Assembly (NCBI GenBank): GCA_038231815.1
Contig: JBBRKQ010000009.1
Span: 1 to 64,000, forward strand
DNA length: 64,000 nucleotides
DNA from: CAILKP01 sp038231815
GTDB lineage: Bacteria; Planctomycetota; Phycisphaerae; Phycisphaerales; UBA1924
Direction: 5' to 3'
In this document: positions 26,982-36,200 of the stretch, piece by piece
Position numbering within the stretch: position 1 is the first letter of the stretch
Layout of the letters: each line of letters opens with the position of its first letter
The notes under the pieces: model-generated
The model's input: the letters and a program-made list of their open reading frames with translations, nothing else
What the model was told of the DNA's origin: nothing
Database searches by the model: none
Position numbers and translations under genes: made by a program

Positions 26982-27087
26982 CTTTTCATCGTGAGCACGA
27001 ATGTAGATCGTCGCCCTCTTCAGTCCAATGAGCAATTTTCGGCCTGGAAATACTCCGACCGGGTCAGACACCAAGTACACTAATGCC

Positions 27088-27918
27088 ATGATTGATCTTG
27101 CACTCTTGGCCCGGATGGAAGCGGCGCGGCTGGTCGCCGGGTTAGCGGAAGTTTCCGAAGAATCGCGTGTGATCGGCGGCGGGCTTATGGTCCGTGGTGA
27201 GCCAGGCTTGTGGTCCAACTACGCGTGTGGAGTTGGCTTTGATGGTGCGCTCTCCGCAGAAGAGCTCGACGCCTTGGAATTGTATTACACAGAAAAGGGA
27301 ATCGAGCCCCGTATCGAATGTACGCCATACGTACACCCAAGTGTGCTGCGACAGCTTGAAGACCGCCTCTGGCGAATTCGCGGCTTTGAAACCGTCTTCT
27401 TTCGCGAAATCGAACCTTCCTGCGAAATCTCGCCGCTCGTTCCCGAGCCATCCGGACTTGAAATCATCGCTGTCCCCCGCGATGATCCGACCCTGCTCCG
27501 CGTGTTCGCCGAGACCTCCGTCAGCGGCTTCATGCGGCCGGGATCTGAGCCAAGCGAAGCGCAGATCACACTCGCTGTTCGGTCCGCGGCTCATCCACGA
27601 TCGACCGGGTTTTTGGCGTTTGTTGATGGCCAGCCCGCCGCCGCAGGTTCCTGCACGGTCTGCCCCACCCGGTACGGCACGGCTGCCGCCCTGTTCGGCC
27701 TGTCCACGCGAGAAGAGTTCCGCCGCCGGGGCATCCAACAATCGCTCATCGCAGCACGCTTGCGATGGTGCGCCGCCCAGGGCGCCACCGTTGCCACAAT
27801 CGGCGGCCTGCCCGGGGCGGGCACCGAACGAAATGTGCGAAGAATGGGATTCGCGGTGGCCTACACCATGGTCATTTTAGTCAAGCCGGGAGGCGGCTTG
27901 GTTCCCGTACAGGACTGA
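27088..27918 (+). CDS. GNAT-family N-acetyltransferase
   Basis: About 276 residues. The C-terminal half has the GNAT acetyl-CoA site: GFLAFVDGQPAAAGSC, then AALFGLSTREEFRRRGIQQSLIAARLRWC, with the R-x-x-G-x-G/Q-type pyrophosphate loop (RRRGIQ). It ends NVRRMGFAVAYTMVIL. The N-terminal half (MIDLALLARMEAARL, YYTEKGIEPRIECTPYVHPS) is the less conserved partner domain seen in two-domain GNAT proteins. The substrate cannot be told. ATG 27088 is preferred because relatives begin with a similar LARRxE helix; ATG 27028 would add 20 polar residues. Confidence 0.85.
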   Translation: MIDLALLARMEAARLVAGLAEVSEESRVIGGGLMVRGEPGLWSNYACGVGFDGALSAEELDALELYYTEKGIEPRIECTPYVHPSVLRQLEDRLWRIRGFETVFFREIEPSCEISPLVPEPSGLEIIAVPRDDPTLLRVFAETSVSGFMRPGSEPSEAQITLAVRSAAHPRSTGFLAFVDGQPAAAGSCTVCPTRYGTAAALFGLSTREEFRRRGIQQSLIAARLRWCAAQGATVATIGGLPGAGTERNVRRMGFAVAYTMVILVKPGGGLVPVQD

Positions 27919-27919
27919 C

Positions 27920-27953
27920 GGCAAGCAACGCGTACCAAAGCGTTTTTCTTGCC
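27920..27953 (+). terminator. Probable terminator after the GNAT gene
   Basis: AACGC (27927-27931) and GCGTT (27940-27944) form a stem followed by TTT. An outer GGCAAG/CTTGCC pair (27920-27925, 27948-27953) extends the stem. It lies between two convergent genes, so it may work for both. Confidence 0.55.
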
Positions 27954-27991
27954 CTTCGAGCTTCGCTGGCCCCGAGAAGACATCTGGCAAG

Positions 27992-29005
27992 TCACTTCAT
28001 CTCAGCGGGCTTCGTCGCGGTTGCCCTTGCAAACACCGCGACAAAGCTCGATATGTTCATCGACAGCATCTTGCCTTCAGCAAACAATGGGGCGGCCAGT
28101 TCGGGCGCATCTGCTGCGGCTTCCTTCAGGCCGCCGGGGGCACGCAGCAACACCATATCGCCGATGATGCTGATTCCGGTTTCCTTGGGCTTTGCGCCTT
28201 GCGTGGAAAAGGTTGCTTTTTCGCCTTCAAAGCGCAGTCGCATGCCTGCATCCTCCAGTTTCTGTGGCAGGCCCTGAAAGAACAGTTCCTGCTTCTGCTT
28301 GAGTGCCGCTGGCATGATGGCAAATACTTCCTGCCAGTACGCCCGTGTGGCTTTGACGGACGCATCAATATCCACGACCCATTCACCGGCGAGTGCAGGA
28401 GCGGTGACCGCCGTACCGCGCGCCATGAGCTTGGCAGGCACGCCTTTGGAGTTCATGCCGGGCCCACCGAATGCGGCTTTGCCACCTTCGCGACGCAGCG
28501 CAAGACCCTTGAGCTCGGACGGCCCATCCAGCGTGACATGACCCGCATCGAGTTTCCAGGTTCCTTCGAGTAATGCCCCCGCGCCGATGAACACGGCCCT
28601 TCGTTGATCGTTCAGATCCAGCGCCATTGACTTAAAAAAGGGGAGTGTCAGCAGCATTTGCTTGGCAATTTCCTCCTCCGATGCTCCGGCCGGCAGCCCC
28701 AGTTCCTCGGGCTTTTCGCTGGCAATCTTTAGGATGCCGTCGATGTCAACACCCCATCGGCCGAGCATTGTGCGTTCATCGGCAGTGAGAGGAGCGAGGG
28801 TCGCATCGGCAGTACCTGACGATTTGGAATCCTGCGGCGCGACGAATGGGGCCGGTGCTGCCGGTGCGGGTGCGGCAGGCTTGGTGGGCTGTGCTCCAGC
28901 AGGCGACGAGGATGGAGCCGGGGCAGGGCTTGAGGCTGGAGTCGGCGCAGGTTGTGACTGGGGGTAGCCGGCGGCGAGCAGCAACAGAACAGTCGCAATG
29001 GTCAT
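27992..29005 (-). CDS. Secreted protein with Pro/Ala linker and duplicated domain, unknown function
   Basis: 337 residues. A short hydrophobic start (MTIATVLLLLAAGYPQ) acts as signal peptide or anchor. Residues about 17-70 are a Pro/Ala/Ser linker. Two similar halves follow: LGRWGVDIDGILKIA...PFF...VTLDG...AFGG and LAGEWVVDIDASVKATRAYW...ELFFQ...LRFEG...FSTQG. Each begins with G-x-W-x-VDID, so I read an internal duplication of a roughly 110-residue domain. I do not recognise the family. The layout (signal, Pro/Ala linker, small beta domain) is like that of the protein at the left end of the window, without obvious sequence identity. Confidence 0.75.
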   Translation of the reverse strand: MTIATVLLLLAAGYPQSQPAPTPASSPAPAPSSSPAGAQPTKPAAPAPAAPAPFVAPQDSKSSGTADATLAPLTADERTMLGRWGVDIDGILKIASEKPEELGLPAGASEEEIAKQMLLTLPFFKSMALDLNDQRRAVFIGAGALLEGTWKLDAGHVTLDGPSELKGLALRREGGKAAFGGPGMNSKGVPAKLMARGTAVTAPALAGEWVVDIDASVKATRAYWQEVFAIMPAALKQKQELFFQGLPQKLEDAGMRLRFEGEKATFSTQGAKPKETGISIIGDMVLLRAPGGLKEAAADAPELAAPLFAEGKMLSMNISSFVAVFARATATKPAEMK

Positions 29006-29153
29006 GCGTTATGGTATGTCAAACCAGCGTTTGGTTGCATCGCCCCCGGCCTCGCGGCCGCTTTGAGCGAGACATCGAAACGATTCGTAAAGAACCCGTG
29101 ACGAGACGTGTGAAGGCCTGAGCTGGTCTCGGAATTTGCGTGCCGTGGTGTTT

Positions 29154-30914
29154 TCAGCAACCAGCTGCGAAGGCGTTGATGAAGGCGATGAAGTCGGACC
29201 CATCGATGATTCCATCGGGCCGCAGCCCATCAATCCCGCCTCCGGCGATGTCAGCCAGTGCGTCGATGGTGACTTCGCCGGTGCTGAAACTGTTGATGAA
29301 CAAAATGAAATCTGTGCCATCAACAATTCCATCCGGGGTCGAGCCCGCCAAGCCGCCGCCGGCGATGTCGGCAACAGAGCAGGCGGTGGCCGAACAGGTT
29401 GGGCTTACCCGAAGCTCACGCAACGTTGTTGTGATGGTGCCGCACGGGTTGGTCACGGTTCCGCCGATCCAGATCTGCGGCGACAGTTGACCCGGGCGCA
29501 GGTTGGAGATGTTAATCGTCGGGGTCGTCCAGCCTTCGATTGAGAACGTCAGACCGGTTTGTGCATCAGCGAAAACTGGCCCCGTAATCGGTTGCGGCGC
29601 GGTGCCAGCAGGCTGGCCGATGGTGACGAACCAAGCGTGTTCCAGCGGGTCGCTGCCGTCGGAGTCGATGGTGATGGTCGCCGTCGCCGCTGGCAGGTTT
29701 GGTCCACTACCGTTGGGCCAGGCGGGGTCGGCGCAGATTCCTACGGGATCGGTGTTGGGGAACCATGAAGCGATTGGATCAAGGCACGGCAGACCCTTGA
29801 TCAGGAACGCGCGGGCTTGACCGTTGAAGGTGCCGGATCCTGAGATGGCTGTTCCATCGCTGGAAATGCCATTGGCTTCCTCGAATGTCCAGCCGGTGAC
29901 GTTGCCGCCGAGTGAGGTGATGTGGGCGCGCAGATCAAGCATGCCAGTTGAACCCATCCATAAAAACGCGCGGTTGCCAAAGGTGCTGTCATAGCTCCTG
30001 CCGACGACCCGCGAACCGTTACCGCTGACCGCCGCGGCGTAGATGATCGAGTTGGTTCCACTGCCCGCGATAACGCCTAGATTCTGCATTGGCAGGGGGG
30101 CCTTGAGCCGAAAGGCCCGCGGGTTTCCGCTGCTGCCGGTGGTGTCGGAATAGCCCACGATTGTTGAGTTGTTGGTGCTGATCGCGACGGCTCGTGCGTT
30201 ATAGCCTCCCGGAAGCGTGCCCAGGCTGATCATCGGGCCAAAGGGCATGTTCCACCGGAAGGCGTAAGAAACGCCCGGCGCCCAGTCGGCCGTTCCGACC
30301 ACGGCGGAGCCGTCTGCACTGATGCCGAAGGCGTATGAACCCGGGGTGCTGGTGCTTGTTGATGTGGCACCGGTCAGGATTCCGAGGCTCAGGGGTGTGC
30401 CAACGCTATTCCAGCGAATCGCGCGATTACCGCTTGTTGAACCGCCATAGCCCGCTGATGCGGAGCTGTTGGAACTGGTGCTGTTGGCGAACGCGGTTGT
30501 TCCTCCGGGCAGAAGGTTCAGGGCCGTAAACCCGCCCGCCAGCGTCCACCGAAACGGCGTGTTGCCAGCGGAGATGAACCCGACAATGTGCTGACCGTTA
30601 AAGCTGATACCCCGACCTTCACTGCTCACGGTCAGCGGCACAACCTGCATCGGCCCGGGTAAGACCCAGCGAAAGGGGCGAACCGGTGAACCGCCGCCGG
30701 TGATGGTTGTGTTTCCGTATCCCGTGACGGTGTTGCCGTCGCCGCTGACGATGCCGCCGGTGGAGTAGGTTCCGCCCGGCATCGTGCCGAGGTTGTAGAC
30801 AAGCGGAACGGCGAACGCTGTGCCGGCACATGTGGCGAGAGCCGCCGCAACCAAGCCGAGCTGAGTTGCGCGGCGGAAGGAGCGGAGTGAGGTGTTTGTA
30901 CTTGACATGTTCAT
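29154..30914 (-). CDS. Secreted HAF-repeat protein with GC-type dockerin
   Basis: 586 residues. Signal peptide SFRRATQLGLVAAALATCAGTAFA|VP. The body has about six HAF-type repeats with the pattern LGTLPGG...A.AIS.DGS.VVG (for example LGTMPGGTYSTGGIVSGDGNTVTGYG, LGILTGATS...GISADGSAVVG, LGTLPGGYNARAVAISTNNSTIVG). These are known as extracellular repeats that probably form a beta-propeller. A Cys-containing Ig-like region follows (about residues 385-505). The C-terminus carries two GC-dockerin halves (DGIVDGTDFILFINSF, DGIIDGSDFIAFINAFAAGC). It is predicted to be exported and displayed through the dockerin; the ligand is unknown. Confidence 0.88.
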   Translation of the reverse strand: MNMSSTNTSLRSFRRATQLGLVAAALATCAGTAFAVPLVYNLGTMPGGTYSTGGIVSGDGNTVTGYGNTTITGGGSPVRPFRWVLPGPMQVVPLTVSSEGRGISFNGQHIVGFISAGNTPFRWTLAGGFTALNLLPGGTTAFANSTSSNSSASAGYGGSTSGNRAIRWNSVGTPLSLGILTGATSTSTSTPGSYAFGISADGSAVVGTADWAPGVSYAFRWNMPFGPMISLGTLPGGYNARAVAISTNNSTIVGYSDTTGSSGNPRAFRLKAPLPMQNLGVIAGSGTNSIIYAAAVSGNGSRVVGRSYDSTFGNRAFLWMGSTGMLDLRAHITSLGGNVTGWTFEEANGISSDGTAISGSGTFNGQARAFLIKGLPCLDPIASWFPNTDPVGICADPAWPNGSGPNLPAATATITIDSDGSDPLEHAWFVTIGQPAGTAPQPITGPVFADAQTGLTFSIEGWTTPTINISNLRPGQLSPQIWIGGTVTNPCGTITTTLRELRVSPTCSATACSVADIAGGGLAGSTPDGIVDGTDFILFINSFSTGEVTIDALADIAGGGIDGLRPDGIIDGSDFIAFINAFAAGC

Positions 30915-31195
30915 AGCGCTGCTTTCGAGGGCGTGGAGATGTTAAGACTTAGCGCATGGGGCCGCAATCTTGCTGGTAATCACGTATTTCTTTGGAAAAC
31001 AGCCCCGGCGAAGGGGATTATTGGTCACAATCACAGTTATTCTCGGACTCAGCACGGCAGGATTGTACTGGCTCTTTTGCGTGCAATTGCAGGCAGGGGG
31101 ATGCGAGCGATGCCGCATTCTCAAACGGTTGCGGCCGCAGCAACGAAGCTCACTGCGACGGAGCGTTTGGTTCAGGTGGCCGCAACGTACCGGGG

Positions 31196-31228
31196 AAAAA
31201 AACAAGCCGCCACGAGAAGTGTGACGGC
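31196..31228 (-). terminator. Rho-independent terminator of the kelch-dockerin gene
   Basis: On the minus strand GCCGTCAC (31228-31221), a 7-base loop and GTGGCGGC (31213-31206) form an 8-bp stem with one G-U pair, followed by TTGTTTTTTT (to 31196). It starts 32 bases after the stop of the gene at 31261. The rest of the gap 30915-31195 holds only the 5' region of the HAF gene; I see no small gene there. Confidence 0.9.
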
Positions 31229-31260
31229 CTGAGTGGGCTGCTGATTTCAGTCTTAAGTTC

Positions 31261-32736
31261 TTAGCATCCCGCGGCGTACGCGTTGATGAAAGCGATAAAA
31301 TCGTTGCCGTCGACAACACCATCTGGCTGTTGACCGTCGGCTCCGCCTCCGGCGATGTCTGCCGGAGAGCGTGGTGAAAGCCTCGCGGGGCTGCTGACTG
31401 TTGAACTGCAGCCGTTGGTGATGATGCAGTCGTAGAGACCGCCGTCGCTGTCGGTGATTGCCGGGAGCACAAGTGCCGCGGAAGTGGCCGATTCGTTTGC
31501 GGTTGCGGGGATCGGAACGCCGGCCTTTCGCCATTGGTAACTTAGCGGCTCGCTACCGGCAACGGTAACGGTGAGCGTTGCCGTGCTGCCGGGGCAAAGG
31601 GTTTGCGCGAAGTCTTGAACCACAATCGCGGGTGGCACGCACGGTTCGCCGAGCCCCCACATCTCGCCGCTTAATCCTGCTTCGGAGGTACCGCCGAACA
31701 TGAAAGTGGTGTTTTTCCTGGTGTCATACGCCGCAGCGTGGTCGGATCGGAGTCCGGGACTCTGGCCGAGCCGCTGCGACCAAATTCTGGTAGCGCCATC
31801 AAATTCCCATGTTTCATCGCTGAGTTGGGCCGAAGTGCCGACGCGACCACCTTGGAGAATAATTCGACGCAGTACGGGGTCATAGGTCATAATGTGGCGG
31901 GATCGGGGGGAAGGCGAAGGGCCGGTAGTGATAACTTGGCTCCAAGAGTTGCCGTTCCACTCCCATGTCTCGTTGTTTGGGAGAGTTGAGGGTGAGACTT
32001 GGTCGCCGCCGAATAAGACGACGACTTCACGATCGCTGTCATACGCCATTTGGTGCCCGGAGCGTGCCGATGGCCCCGCAACAAAACGCCTTGACCAGCT
32101 GCCGCCGTTCCAAATCCAGGTGTCATTCGCGGCGACGTTGCCAAACAGCAAGCCTCCAAAGAGCACAGTGTTTCCTCGAACCGCATCAAAGGCCATGGCG
32201 GCATTTGCCCGTGCCTGGGGCTTTGGGTTGCTGGGAAACGGAGCGCGTGCACTCCAGGCCGAGCCGTTCCACACCCAAGTCTCATCGGTGTAGGAGGGGC
32301 TGCCACCGCCGAACATGACGGCCTCCCTTCGAATGTTGTCATAAGCGATCGCCGATCGATTCCGCGATGAAGGGCTCCCGCTGGTGGGCTGACGGAGATT
32401 CCAGGTGACCCCGTTCCATTCCCATGTTTCATTGGTGTAACCGGTGCTTGATATGTTGCCCCCGAAAAGCACGCTCACGCCCCGGTCGGTGTCATACGTC
32501 ATGGCCGGTGAGGACCGAGGTTGCGGGCCAGCGATCCGTGGTGTCCAGACGGTGATGGGCTGGGCAAGAGTTACCGTTGGGGTAAGCAGCAGCCCTCCGA
32601 GCAATGCGGCCGCGAGCGACCGGAGAGCAGCTGGGGCAAAGCCTGCGGCCGGATGGTCGCCGGATGCTGATTTGATGGCGGAACTGTTGGCTGGGTTTGG
32701 GACAAGAGGATTGGCACTGTGGGCACGGACGAACAT
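31261..32736 (-). CDS. Secreted kelch-repeat protein with Ig-like and half GC-type dockerin
   Basis: 491 residues, start ATG 32736 with a strong AAGGAG site. The n-region is unusually long (about 40 residues) before the hydrophobic core RSLAAALLGGLLLTPTVTLA|QP. Six kelch-like units follow, each with YD..R...VLFGG....ETWEWNG..W (for example MTYDTDRGVSVLFGG, NETWEWNGNSW), indicating a six-bladed propeller. An Ig-like domain (CPGSTATLTVTVAGSEPLSYQWRKAG) follows. The end has only one dockerin half (DGVVDGNDFIAFINAYAAGC), whereas the other dockerin proteins here have two. Function unknown; probably extracellular binding. Confidence 0.88.
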   Translation of the reverse strand: MFVRAHSANPLVPNPANSSAIKSASGDHPAAGFAPAALRSLAAALLGGLLLTPTVTLAQPITVWTPRIAGPQPRSSPAMTYDTDRGVSVLFGGNISSTGYTNETWEWNGVTWNLRQPTSGSPSSRNRSAIAYDNIRREAVMFGGGSPSYTDETWVWNGSAWSARAPFPSNPKPQARANAAMAFDAVRGNTVLFGGLLFGNVAANDTWIWNGGSWSRRFVAGPSARSGHQMAYDSDREVVVLFGGDQVSPSTLPNNETWEWNGNSWSQVITTGPSPSPRSRHIMTYDPVLRRIILQGGRVGTSAQLSDETWEFDGATRIWSQRLGQSPGLRSDHAAAYDTRKNTTFMFGGTSEAGLSGEMWGLGEPCVPPAIVVQDFAQTLCPGSTATLTVTVAGSEPLSYQWRKAGVPIPATANESATSAALVLPAITDSDGGLYDCIITNGCSSTVSSPARLSPRSPADIAGGGADGQQPDGVVDGNDFIAFINAYAAGC

Positions 32737-33296
32737 GGGCGCTCCTTGGTGGATGAAATGGCAATTTCGATACTAGGTTTATAATCTGGCGATAGTTTGT
32801 TTAATTAAGGTTAAATTTGGTGTTTCCAGCTGGCGTTTGTGATGTCGTTTCAATGGCATGCCTGAATGCCGCGGCTCCAGCGCAAGACCACAGTTACCTC
32901 ATTTGTGGAGCTTGCGGCTGCAAACCTCTGTCTTGAATCGGTGTTCAGTTGGCTTGGTGGCTGGTGTGGCATGGGCGGCGTTGGCGGAATCTGTGCTGGG
33001 CGGCGGCCATGCGGCATTGGGGTTAGGTCCTTATCTAAAGACAGAAGCGGATTCGGGCGGCTCAACCCTTGAAAATTGTTAGATTTTTCGTCTGATGGGC
33101 AAAGGTCGCGAAGCGCCTGGACACGGCGACCATCTGCCGCCCGCGCAGGTTGATTGGGTCTGGATGTTGCCGCGGAGGCTGGCGATGGTCACTGACGGTT
33201 CCATGAAAGAGGCCGCCGCGGTGACGCGACGGCCTTGGAAGTGCTTGTTTATTTTCGTATCGCTTGGACCGAGTCAGGACTTCTAGACGCTAAGTT
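32737..33296. other. Intergenic region, AT-rich promoter zone plus terminator
   Basis: 560 bases between two minus-strand dockerin genes. The part next to the kelch gene (about 32761-32825) is AT-rich, with TTATAA near 32780 on the minus strand as a possible -10. Short open frames (such as 32858-33082, plus) lack ribosome sites and recognisable features. The terminator of the giant gene lies at 33205-33234. Confidence 0.45.
33205..33234 (-). terminator. Rho-independent terminator of the giant CARDB gene
   Basis: On the minus strand GGCCGTCGCG (33234-33225), loop TCAC and CGCGGCGGCC (33220-33211) form a 10-bp stem with one wobble pair, followed by TCTTTC. It lies 62 bases after the stop of the gene at 33297 and shares GGCCGTC with the terminator at 31196-31228. 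Confidence 0.8.
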
Positions 33297-36200
33297 CTAG
33301 CAGCCCGCCGCGTACGCGTTGATGAAGGCGATGAAGTCATCGCCGTCGATGATTCCATCGGGCGGACCGGATGCGCCGGGGCCGACGACATCGGCCAAGG
33401 GATCTCCGGAGGAATACGCGTTGAAGAAGGCGATGAAGTCATTGCCATCGACGATGCCATCGGGGATGGGAATTCCGGCGCCGACGAGGTCGGCCACGCA
33501 GCCGGTGACGGTGAAGACGGCGAAGTAGACACCGTACCGCTCGGGCTTGACGGCCCGAATCTGGTTGCTCGCATCGCTGGATGTGATGGAGTAGTTCAGT
33601 GGCAGGTTGGTAGCGGTTGAACTGTTTACCAAGACGCCGCGGTAGTCAGAGATCGGCCGTGAGGGTGCGAAGTCGCCCAGCACGCTCGGCTGGTCGTCAG
33701 CCGTGTTGGCATCTGAGATAGCCAGGAAGTAAGTGCCCGGGCCCAGCAGTGGAGAGATCGTTGAGCGGTTGCCCGAGGTACCGCCAGCATCGTCATTTCG
33801 TCCACCGACGACCGGGAAGAACTCGCCGTTGTACAAGACAATCTCGGTATCGGTGGTGTGACCTTGCCCAGCGGTGCTGATGGTGATCGCACCGCTGCGA
33901 TACTCGCCAACGGGAATCGGAGAGACTGGCTCGGTTTTGAGTGTCACGAAGTAATCAGTGGTGGTCGCAGCGGTACCCGAGAGCAGGTACGCGATTTCTC
34001 CGGAGCCGCCAAAGTCATAGAACTGGTTGTAGTGCAAACCGCTGATGGGCGGAGTGAGCTGCTGGAGCACTGCCGAGCCGAACGGCCCCGGCACGCCGCC
34101 GAATTGTGTGCGTCCGAGCAGGGCGGTGGAGAAGAGGTCTGTCCCACCGGCAACAAGCTGGAGGCGATGGCGGTAAATGCCCGGTGGCAGGTTGGCGGCT
34201 GAAATACGGAACAGGTCGGAAGAGTCAGGGCCACTTCCAACAGAGCCGCCTTGACTGTTGCCGGTGATGCGGTCTCGATAAGTCATGCCATACGCGCGGG
34301 TCGCGTTGGAATATGTGTTGTTGGGTTCAAGCTCGTTGTAGGTGAGCGCCGGGGGCGGCTGGGTAGCTGTCGGGTCGCCACCATTACCAAGCAGCACACC
34401 AAAGCACGGGTCGGCGATCCAACGCATATCAATACCCGCCGCAGCGGTGACGAGGGCGAGGTCGGCTTCATCAACAACTCCATCGCGGTTGATGTCGCAG
34501 CGGGCAGATTCAAGGTCATTGGGGTTCGTGATGACCGTACCGAGGCGGTATCGGACGGTCGAGATATCGGCGAGGTTGACTTGCCGATCGCCGGTCGCAT
34601 CGCCCGGGAGCGTGCTGAACTGGACTCGAGTTTGTCCGCTGACAAACCGTCCGAAGCCGTCGGTCACGGCGACGAGATTCACGCAGTAACGAACCTTGCG
34701 TGGCAATGGCGAGTTGAACGTGATGACACCGCCCCGGCCGCCGGGCAGGAGGCTTGTGGTAAAGCTGACACCGGAGAGATCGACGATGCCGCCGTCGACC
34801 CCGCGACCGACCAGCGAGATGTTCCCGGCAGAGAACGAGCTGGGGTTTAGCTGACTGTTTGAGGTGAACACCAGCCGCTGCGGCCCGCCGATGCGCGGAT
34901 CGGATAGGTCGTTGTCTCCCACCGCTGGCAGCGAGACCGCCAGTGGGGGAGTGCCATGGTTGGCCGCGACGGACCACGACTCGATCAGAGGTGATGCCGG
35001 GGGAGTCTCGAAGTAGAAGGTGTAGTCGCCGGTACCGTCGTTATCAAAGATGTGGATGCGGTAGTCGCGCAGGGGCTGCTGCCGGTCACGGAAGACGCGG
35101 TCCGTCTGCCAGAAGTTGTAGCCCAGGGCCAGCTCGCGACCGTCGGATCGAACCACGCGGGTCAGACGCAGGGTGGCGTTGTATGGGTCGGCGATGTTGG
35201 AATAGAAGAAGCCTGTCGGTGCGGCAAGCTGCATGCGGTACCGGTCCGCCGACTGTGGAGTCAACGTTGCCGTCAGAACACTCCGCACCGAGCGTACCGT
35301 GCCATCGGAAAGGTGAACGCGATCCGGGAGCTGTCGCAGCACGGGCACATCTGGGTTCTCGCTCGGGTCATCGAGGCCGCTGAGCTCATCGGTGAGGAAG
35401 TCCGGTAGATTATCGGCGCCCGGGCGTTGGTCCCTGACGCAGTGGATCAGGTTGTATGTCGTCACCGAATCGATGATGGCGACCCGATCATCGGCGATGC
35501 CGTAGTCGTCCCGCCGCTTGAAGGTGGCGGTGAAGTCGACAAAGTGTCCGAGCAAGGTTGTCGTCAAGATGTAGCGGCCAACAGTCGTTGTCTGCGGCGG
35601 GATGTCGCCGAAGTTCATCGTCAATGACGGCGCGATAGACTGTGCGCCGATCTGCGAGCCGATAATCTGGAAGTCGATCAGCAGGTCGCGACCGTTCTGG
35701 ACGATCCGAGGCTGGCTGGACGTGATGTTGACGTTGCCGGCGGTTCCGTACCCGGAATTGGTGAGCATGATGCCTAGCGAGAATGGTTCGGCAGGCTCGA
35801 GCTCGGGTGTGAAAGGATCGTCGCTGTAGACGTCACGCTGCAGGAAGTACTTGATCTGTATCCTCGGGTCTGGACGAACCGTAAGCCCTGTCGGAGTAAG
35901 GACGAAAGACCGCGGTGCGCCGGATTGCACATAGCTGACGTACCCGCCAAAGAAATACCGTTTTTCAAACTGTGGGGCGGCATCCCGCGTCGGTAGAACG
36001 ATCCAGCTTGCACGACCCGAACGGCCCGACGGCACAACACCGGTGCCGGTGACGCCGGTCACACCCTGAAGGGTTGGGAGGGTAGAGATTCCGAACAGAG
36101 AGGTTTTATCTACGCCGTTCTCATCGAACACTGAGAGCTCGACGCGAAGGTTCTCGACCGGAGTTGTCGAGAGCGTATTGTCGATCTCGAGGGTGCAGCT

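Noticed and set aside
30970..31224. 84-codon plus-strand frame with a hydrophobic start
   Set aside because: It starts with TTG, has no ribosome site, and its end runs through the terminator at 31196-31228.
32858..33082. 74-codon plus-strand frame between two dockerin genes
   Set aside because: No ribosome site and no recognisable feature; composition is compatible with chance.
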